NCBI GenBank assembly: GCA_958366985.1
Contig: CATXDC010000022.1
Location: 1 to 28,048 of the forward strand
DNA from: an uncultured Oscillospiraceae bacterium
GTDB taxonomy: Bacteria; Bacillota; Clostridia; Oscillospirales; Acutalibacteraceae
Direction: 5' to 3'
DNA length: 28,048 bases
Shown here in pieces: positions 24,432-28,048 of this stretch; position 1 is the first letter of the stretch, and each line of letters opens with the position of its first letter. The notes under the pieces were generated by a model that saw only the letters and a list, made by a program, of their open reading frames with translations, had not been told where the DNA came from and searched no databases. The translations under genes were made by a program, and so were the position numbers.

Positions 24432-24452
24432 GCGTAATCTCCTTACAATGCA

Positions 24453-25190
24453 TTATCGCAGCATTTCCAGCTCTTTTCTGTGCTGGGTCAGCAGCGTGTT
24501 GAGCGCTCTCTCGACAGTTTTATCCAAGGTTCTCCTTGAGATAACACCGTTGTTTGTTGAAGCATATTTTGCCATCAAAGCGTTTATTGTTTCAGCATGC
24601 TGTAAATCAACGTTTCTGATGTGTTCAAAATAATCTTTAGGAGTTGAAACATTTCTTTTGAGTTTAGAGAAGAAAAAGCTTTCTATACACTCTGCTTCAA
24701 AAATAGGAGGAAGATCGGATTCTTTACGAAGAGCATTGCCGACTTCTACAACAGAAATGAATGTCCTTACATCTTCATCCGACGGAATTTTATTAAGTGT
24801 TGTCAGACAAGTAAAGCAGAATTTCTTTAAACGTTCGTCGATGCAGTCGACTTTGCTGTTTCCGCTATCGTCCTTTCTGAAATATTTTTGTAAGGCTGCT
24901 CTGCAAGACTTCGGATTATTATTCTTAAAAAAGATCTTAAAAATGAGGTCTGCCTGAAGCCTGAGACTTGAAGCACCGGTCAATTTTGTTTCGCCGATCA
25001 GCCTGAAAACCGCCACGAGCGTTGATGTATCCTCCATGTTGATCTCTGTATCGGGTGAGGAAATATCGATAGGGTTTTCATCGTCATCTATCGAAATGGT
25101 TGCCGATTCTTTATTTTTGTTCTTCTTAAAATCAACCAGTGCAAGGCTCTTATACTGCAAGTGCAAATAGCTTAAAATGCTTTCTGCCAT
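24453..25190 (-). CDS. Unrecognised 245-residue protein of the CARF operon
   Basis: A soluble, helical protein. The N-terminal 55 residues include an acidic, low-complexity linker (SIDDDENPIDISSPDTEINMED). The rest is helical with several Cys (SCRAALQKYF, FCFTCLTTLN). The C-terminus (TINALMAKYASTN, ISRRTLDKTVERALNTLL) could be a DNA- or protein-binding helix bundle. I recognise no family. It starts 9 nt after the stop of the 144-residue gene and ends 21 nt before the small protein, so it is in the same transcript. Confidence 0.62.
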   Translation of the reverse strand: MAESILSYLHLQYKSLALVDFKKNKNKESATISIDDDENPIDISSPDTEINMEDTSTLVAVFRLIGETKLTGASSLRLQADLIFKIFFKNNNPKSCRAALQKYFRKDDSGNSKVDCIDERLKKFCFTCLTTLNKIPSDEDVRTFISVVEVGNALRKESDLPPIFEAECIESFFFSKLKRNVSTPKDYFEHIRNVDLQHAETINALMAKYASTNNGVISRRTLDKTVERALNTLLTQHRKELEMLR

Positions 25191-25199
25191 GGTTTTCCC

Positions 25200-25634
25200 T
25201 TACTCCCTCCTGATTGTTATGATCTTCTCGGGAGCAAGAATGTATTTTTGCATCAGTATAGAAATTTCGCTGTATAGATCGCAGGATTCCGTGTCAAGCT
25301 TACGATATACAACACCATCAGCGCCTACTCTGCTGTCAAAGCAGTAGGCACAGGCGCACATGGTTATTTTGGCGAGCATACGGTATTTTCTGGTGTCGTT
25401 AGGATTGTCAAGACTCAGCGGAGTAACTTCATGCTGATACTTCAGGTCGTCGGCTAACCAAATGTCTGGATTAATTTCTTCGGCAAGAGTTGTTTCCTCA
25501 TTGTCAAAATCAATGTTGAATTTTTGAGAAAAAAGAGCAAAGCCTTCCTTAAAGACAGCTGAAAATTTCCCCCAAGCGTGCTTGTATGAAGCTGGCAGAT
25601 TATTATATGCTTTACGAATTGCTTGAATATCCAT
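25200..25634 (-). CDS. Unrecognised 144-residue protein of the CARF operon
   Basis: A soluble protein (MDIQAIRKAYNNLPASYKHA at the start) with a central acidic region and a Cys-rich helix (KITMCACAYCFDSR). No family is recognised. I choose the ATG at 25634, which has GGAGG just upstream, rather than the ATG at 25700, which would place translation over a probable promoter. It lies 117 nt downstream of the CARF-like gene and 9 nt before the 245-residue gene. Confidence 0.62.
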   Translation of the reverse strand: MDIQAIRKAYNNLPASYKHAWGKFSAVFKEGFALFSQKFNIDFDNEETTLAEEINPDIWLADDLKYQHEVTPLSLDNPNDTRKYRMLAKITMCACAYCFDSRVGADGVVYRKLDTESCDLYSEISILMQKYILAPEKIITIRRE

Positions 25635-25662
25635 GTGAAGCCTCCATGAAACCTGATTTTTT

Positions 25663-25700
25663 ATATATTCAGTATAGCACAATATCCTCATACCGTCCAT
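25663..25700 (-). promoter_or_regulatory. Possible internal promoter of the CARF operon
   Basis: On the minus strand a TATACT preceded by TGC (extended -10) lies about 35 nt upstream of the 144-residue gene. TGGACG stands 17 nt further upstream as a weak -35. Confidence 0.45.
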
Positions 25701-25713
25701 CAGATAAAATACA

Positions 25714-25734
25714 ATGTAAAACCGTATTTTACAT
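25714..25734. promoter_or_regulatory. Palindrome between the CARF-like gene and the next gene
   Basis: ATGTAAAA, 5 nt, TTTTACAT is a perfect 8-nt-arm dyad just after the CARF-like stop codon and upstream of the internal promoter. Few T residues follow on either strand, so an operator is more likely than a terminator. Confidence 0.45.
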
Positions 25735-25751
25735 GGCAGCAGTATTTAATG

Positions 25752-26354
25752 TTATCCAACTGAATCAAGCAGCTTTTCGAGGTCGGTATCCGGTAACATA
25801 GAGTATGTGTTGAGAAGCTGTGTGATTTCGTAAAGGGAGCGAAGGCTGTAAATTGAACCCTTGCCTGCGTCAGCCTCGCTCTTTATATAGGAGCCGTATA
25901 ACAATTCTTTAACATGGCAGCCGTTGCTTTCCGCAACGCAGAGGGACTGGAATATCGAGATCGCCTGCACCTTCGAACCGAATGTAAGGTCGATGTACAG
26001 TTCTGCACCTTTTTTGTAACTCCTGGAAACGCTCTTGAAAAATGCGATGTGTTTCGCTGTTGTTTCTTTCAGCTCAACACGAATCGGCTCTTCAACGGTG
26101 AATTTAATGTTGTGTTTTGCTTCCAGAGCGGTCAGCTCGGCAATAAACGCATTCAGATTTGCTTCTGATGTGCTGGAGTTGGTAACGACCGGTGTCACGA
26201 TAAGCTCATCGCCGTGCTTTATGCCGGCGTTGGCTATCATGGAGATTGCGGGAAAGCAGGAATGTACGATCGTTTTAGCGGGATCGTCAGGGTAAAAATA
26301 ATCTACCTTAGAAAGATCAGGTCGTATTGCGATTGAGCAAAGAAATTGTTTCAT
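25752..26354 (-). CDS. CARF-like protein (TM1812/DxTHG-type) without a CRISPR locus
   Basis: A 200-residue protein with a Rossmann-like pattern. After alternating strands and helices (LIVTPVVTNS near residue 51), residues 119-126 read LYIDLTFG, followed by a helix SKVQAISIFQSLCVA and VKELLYGSY (148-156). This order matches the DxTHG motif, helix and YG-containing strand of TM1812/Csx2-type CARF domains, which sense cyclic oligoadenylates in type III CRISPR systems; here His is replaced by Phe. No effector domain is fused, so it could be a sensor or a ring-nuclease-like regulator. It heads a five-gene operon behind a consensus promoter. No Cas gene or nucleotide cyclase is visible in the window. 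Confidence 0.6.
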   Translation of the reverse strand: MKQFLCSIAIRPDLSKVDYFYPDDPAKTIVHSCFPAISMIANAGIKHGDELIVTPVVTNSSTSEANLNAFIAELTALEAKHNIKFTVEEPIRVELKETTAKHIAFFKSVSRSYKKGAELYIDLTFGSKVQAISIFQSLCVAESNGCHVKELLYGSYIKSEADAGKGSIYSLRSLYEITQLLNTYSMLPDTDLEKLLDSVG

Positions 26355-26391
26355 AATACTCCTCCGAGAAATGAGAAATTTGATATATATT

Positions 26392-26420
26392 AGTATATCA
26401 TGTTAGGAATGAACTGTCAA
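26392..26420 (-). promoter_or_regulatory. Consensus sigmaA promoter of the CARF operon
   Basis: On the minus strand TTGACA (26415-26420), exactly 17 nt, TATACT (26392-26397), about 38 nt upstream of the CARF-like ATG. It differs from the ATGTCGCA-type promoters, so this operon is probably expressed constitutively. Confidence 0.8.
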
Positions 26421-26474
26421 TAAAAAAATAAACGGAAGTGTTTATCATCTGAACCGCGTCCGTGCGGCCGCATA

Positions 26475-26505
26475 TTCAAAATCCCGATTTGTGCGGGATT
26501 TTGAA
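26475..26505. other. Perfect hairpin between divergent control regions
   Basis: TTCAAAATCCCG, 7 nt, CGGGATTTTGAA is a perfect 12-bp stem without a clear T-run on either side. It sits between the CARF promoter and the amidase terminator and may act as a transcription barrier. Confidence 0.45.
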
Positions 26506-26521
26506 ATCATCAATAAACCGG

Positions 26522-26550
26522 TAAAAGGCTCGGTTTTCGCCGAGCCTCAG
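26522..26550 (-). terminator. Terminator of the Amidase_6 gene
   Basis: AGGCTCGG, 6 nt, CCGAGCCT is a perfect stem at 26526-26547. On the minus strand it continues into TTTTAC, directly after the stop codon of the hydrolase gene. Confidence 0.65.
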
Positions 26551-26562
26551 ACCGTCGGACTC

Positions 26563-27390
26563 TCAGAAGAGCGAAGACGTGTGCAGTACCCCGCTGATAA
26601 CTCCGGTGGAAACGCTTATTCTGTCGCGGTTATTGGTATTGCCAGATGCATATATGTTCCCGCCGGAAACGTCCATTACAAACATCACATGGTTGCCGTT
26701 GTTTGTAACGATTACGTCGCCCGGCTTAACGTTGCTTACGCTGGGTCTGCCGGAGGTGTAAGCGACCCCCTTGGCGCGCATATAATCCAGGAAGCCGTCT
26801 ACGTTGATGAAAGCGTATGTTCCATTTTTGAAACTGCTGCTGGTTGGGAAGCCTGCGGCTAAGAAAATCTGACTGACGAAGTTCTGACAGTTCATACCCT
26901 CGTAGTAGTTGTAGTCGTAGTTTCGATCGCACCAGTAAGCAAGCGCGTAGTTGTATGCGCGCGAGAAGTCGAGACTTTCCGTACTGTCTGGCGCTATCAC
27001 GGAGTTGATAATATCTGACATTTTCTGGCAGCACTCATCTCCGAAGCAGCCGTCTACTGTTAGGTAATATTTGCGCTGGAATTTTTTGCAAACGCTGCGG
27101 CTGTCGGCACCGTAGATGCCATCAACATCAAGGCTGTAGCCAAGCCATCTCATCAGCCTCTGATAAGCCTTAACCACCGATTTGGTGTTGTATTTGCGGT
27201 AGTAGGAAAGGTAATATGGATGTGCATTGACCGTGGCAAGGTCGTTGCGGGCGTCGGTAACGGAGTATATCGACGCTGCGCTTGCGCTCACAGTGAGCGA
27301 AACTGGCAGATCGTTGGTCGTGGGAATAGAAGCTGTTCCGATCGTAAGTACAGCTGCCAGTGCGACGATGTTTCTGATAAAGTTTTTCAT
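26563..27390 (-). CDS. Secreted Amidase_6-type cell-wall hydrolase with PG-binding domain
   Basis: A 275-residue exported protein. A signal peptide (MKNFIRNIVALAAVLTIGTA) is followed by a region ending in SASAAS. Residues about 70-128 form a PG_binding_1-like domain (VVKAYQRLMRWLGYSLDVDG, then YYLTVDGCFG). Residues about 144-275 match Amidase_6 (YNYALAYWCDRNY, GMNCQNFVSQIFLAAGF with Cys168; NHVMFVMD with His234). It likely acts on peptidoglycan outside the cell. The N-terminal half aligns with that of the CHAP protein at 18204-19148 (SIPT/AIPT, HPYYLS/HPYVLS, TVDG). AGGAGG precedes the ATG. Four tandem promoter-like motifs lie upstream. Confidence 0.82.
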   Translation of the reverse strand: MKNFIRNIVALAAVLTIGTASIPTTNDLPVSLTVSASAASIYSVTDARNDLATVNAHPYYLSYYRKYNTKSVVKAYQRLMRWLGYSLDVDGIYGADSRSVCKKFQRKYYLTVDGCFGDECCQKMSDIINSVIAPDSTESLDFSRAYNYALAYWCDRNYDYNYYEGMNCQNFVSQIFLAAGFPTSSSFKNGTYAFINVDGFLDYMRAKGVAYTSGRPSVSNVKPGDVIVTNNGNHVMFVMDVSGGNIYASGNTNNRDRISVSTGVISGVLHTSSLF

Positions 27391-27442
27391 GGTTTTTTCC
27401 TCCTATGAATTGTTGACTTCGGCGTTATTGCCTTTTTACTTT

Positions 27443-27474
27443 CTTATAGATGGGTCGGGAAGTTGCTGCGACAT
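27443..27474 (-). promoter_or_regulatory. ATGTCGCA-N18-TATAAG motif, unit 1 (gene-proximal)
   Basis: ATGTCGCA (27467-27474), 18 nt, TATAAG (27443-27448) on the minus strand, about 53 nt before the hydrolase start. The spacer differs completely from the other units. Confidence 0.6.
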
Positions 27475-27521
27475 CATTTCAATATTTTTTTGAAATTCTG
27501 ATCGCTTGTGCCTTACACTCT

Positions 27522-27553
27522 CTTATAGGGGAGCGTTCATAGACTTGCGACAT
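27522..27553 (-). promoter_or_regulatory. ATGTCGCA-N18-TATAAG motif, unit 2
   Basis: ATGTCGCA (27546-27553), 18 nt, TATAAG (27522-27527) on the minus strand. The unit is nearly identical to unit 3, including an A/T-rich tract upstream. Confidence 0.6.
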
Positions 27554-27602
27554 TTTTTCAAAAAATCTTTTGAAATTCTGTTCGCTTGTGCCTTACACTC
27601 TG

Positions 27603-27634
27603 CTTATAGGGGAGCGTTCATAGACTTGCGACAT
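27603..27634 (-). promoter_or_regulatory. ATGTCGCA-N18-TATAAG motif, unit 3
   Basis: ATGTCGCA (27627-27634), 18 nt, TATAAG (27603-27608) on the minus strand. One extra base follows the TATAAG compared with unit 2; the motif spacing itself is unchanged. Confidence 0.6.
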
Positions 27635-27672
27635 TTTTTCAAAAAATTCTGTTCGCTTTCGTCTTACATTCT

Positions 27673-27704
27673 CTTATTGGGGAGCTTTCGTAGGCTTGCG
27701 ACAT
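27673..27704 (-). promoter_or_regulatory. ATGTCGCA-N18-AATAAG motif, unit 4 (distal)
   Basis: ATGTCGCA (27697-27704), 18 nt, AATAAG (27673-27678) on the minus strand. It is the most diverged copy in the downstream box. Confidence 0.5.
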
Positions 27705-27793
27705 TTTTTATAAAAAACGTGACGCAACTTATTTTTTATTCTGTAAGTAACCTACAGAAAAACAAACGGCAGAGGGCTGTCACAACAGGTTTT

Positions 27794-27815
27794 CTTGGTC
27801 TTTATTTGGTCTTTA
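27794..27815. repeat. Candidate attR of element B
   Basis: An exact 22-nt copy of the sequence at 12183-12204, in the same orientation, beyond the last gene of element B. Together the two copies define the ends of the element. Confidence 0.75.
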
Positions 27816-28048
27816 AAGATACATCAGCTTACAAAAAGCCGTGCAACAGAACCGAAAGGGAAGCGCTGAAAATCCGCATTGTTATGCGATTTGTAGCAGG
27901 TTGCACAAAAGTGCTTGAACCGCTATCCAAAACTCCAAGAGATAATCTTTATCCCTTATGGGAGCTTACAAAGCGCTTGTTTATGCGGTTTGTGGCGCTG
28001 TGGGACTGCTTGAAACACAGTAAAGTCACAGCCGTAACTAACACATAA
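27816..28048. other. Right flank of element B, no supported gene
   Basis: This stretch has an open plus-strand frame ending at the window edge, but it runs in from the promoter array and I do not accept it as a gene. It contains the 16-nt word shared with 12116-12131 (27933-27948) and two related segments (ATGCGATTTGTAGCAGG and ATGCGGTTTGTGGCGCTG). It looks like the terminal region of another, related integrated element or of the shared target. Confidence 0.4.

Larger units (their letters stand above)
27391..27793. other. Tandem promoter-like array upstream of the Amidase_6 gene
   Basis: This gap of about 400 nt holds four ATGTCGCA-N18-TATA units (entered separately), joined by repeats of about 80 nt containing TTCGCTTGTGCCTTACACTC and A/T tracts (TTTTTTCAAAAAAT). 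A small dyad CTGTA/TACAG lies near 27741-27757. Open frames on either strand here are short or judged fortuitous. Confidence 0.6.
12183..27815. mobile_element. Element B: about 15.6 kb integrated mobilizable element
   Basis: It is bounded by the 22-nt direct repeats and carries an integrase at the left end, a MobV relaxase with an oriT-like region, a DUF6017 replication protein and an HTH/Xis-like protein. Its cargo comprises the CARF/Sel1-HEPN operon and two secreted hydrolases. No conjugation pore genes are present, so transfer would depend on a helper. The two ends match exactly, which suggests a relatively intact insertion. Confidence 0.72.

Noticed and set aside
27443..27704. Series of short minus-strand peptides starting MSQ (for example MSQVYERSPIREC) in the repeats upstream of the hydrolase
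   Set aside because: The frames end at different lengths, one is shifted by a single base, no ribosome sites precede them, and what is conserved is the spacing of ATGTCGCA to TATAAG. A promoter motif explains the pattern better.
27506..28048. 180-codon plus-strand open frame at the right end
   Set aside because: It runs through the promoter array and across attR, its protein is repetitive because the DNA repeats are, and it has no ribosome site.

Overview
The window looks like accessory DNA from a low-to-mid GC Firmicute, most likely a Clostridia/Oscillospiraceae (Ruminococcus-type) gut or rumen bacterium. Evidence: strong AGGAGG ribosome sites, MobV-type relaxases, a TnpV-like protein, a DUF6017-type replication protein, and secreted hydrolases typical of that group. 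No housekeeping gene, rRNA, tRNA or CRISPR array was seen.

Two mobilizable elements lie side by side. Element A (1 to about 12.18 kb, left end outside the window) has a leftward mobility module: helix-turn-helix protein, RepA-like ATPase, TnpV-like protein, MobV relaxase, Toprim primase-like protein and a truncated tyrosine integrase. Divergent from it is a rightward cargo operon: XRE regulator, two adenine methyltransferases that look like the halves of M.FokI, a full-length FokI-type endonuclease, an OLD-like ATPase with a Toprim-like C-terminus, and a third adenine methyltransferase. The cargo is more AT-rich than the mobility genes.

Element B (about 12.18 to 27.82 kb) is bounded by a perfect 22-bp direct repeat, a candidate attL/attR pair, and carries its integrase just inside the left end. 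A second MobV relaxase with an oriT-like region, a DUF6017 replication protein and an Xis/HTH protein follow. A divergent promoter region then leads to a zinc-finger DUF6076-like gene.

The right half of element B (18.2 to 27.7 kb) is the most unusual part. Two secreted peptidoglycan-hydrolase-type proteins share a homologous N-terminal half but carry different catalytic domains (CHAP and Amidase_6). They bracket an operon encoding a CARF-like protein (DxTFG motif), two unrecognised proteins, a small beta/alpha protein, and a 1009-residue protein with 15 Sel1 repeats, a coiled coil and a HEPN-like RNxxxH C-terminus. A second small operon encodes a paralogue of the small protein, an unrecognised 190-residue protein and a membrane protein. 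Seven copies of a fixed-spacing promoter-like motif (ATGTCGCA, 18 nt, TATAAG) precede both hydrolases and the small operon, suggesting one regulon. My working hypothesis is a CARF/HEPN-type signalling or defence system without CRISPR, physically linked to co-regulated cell-wall hydrolases.
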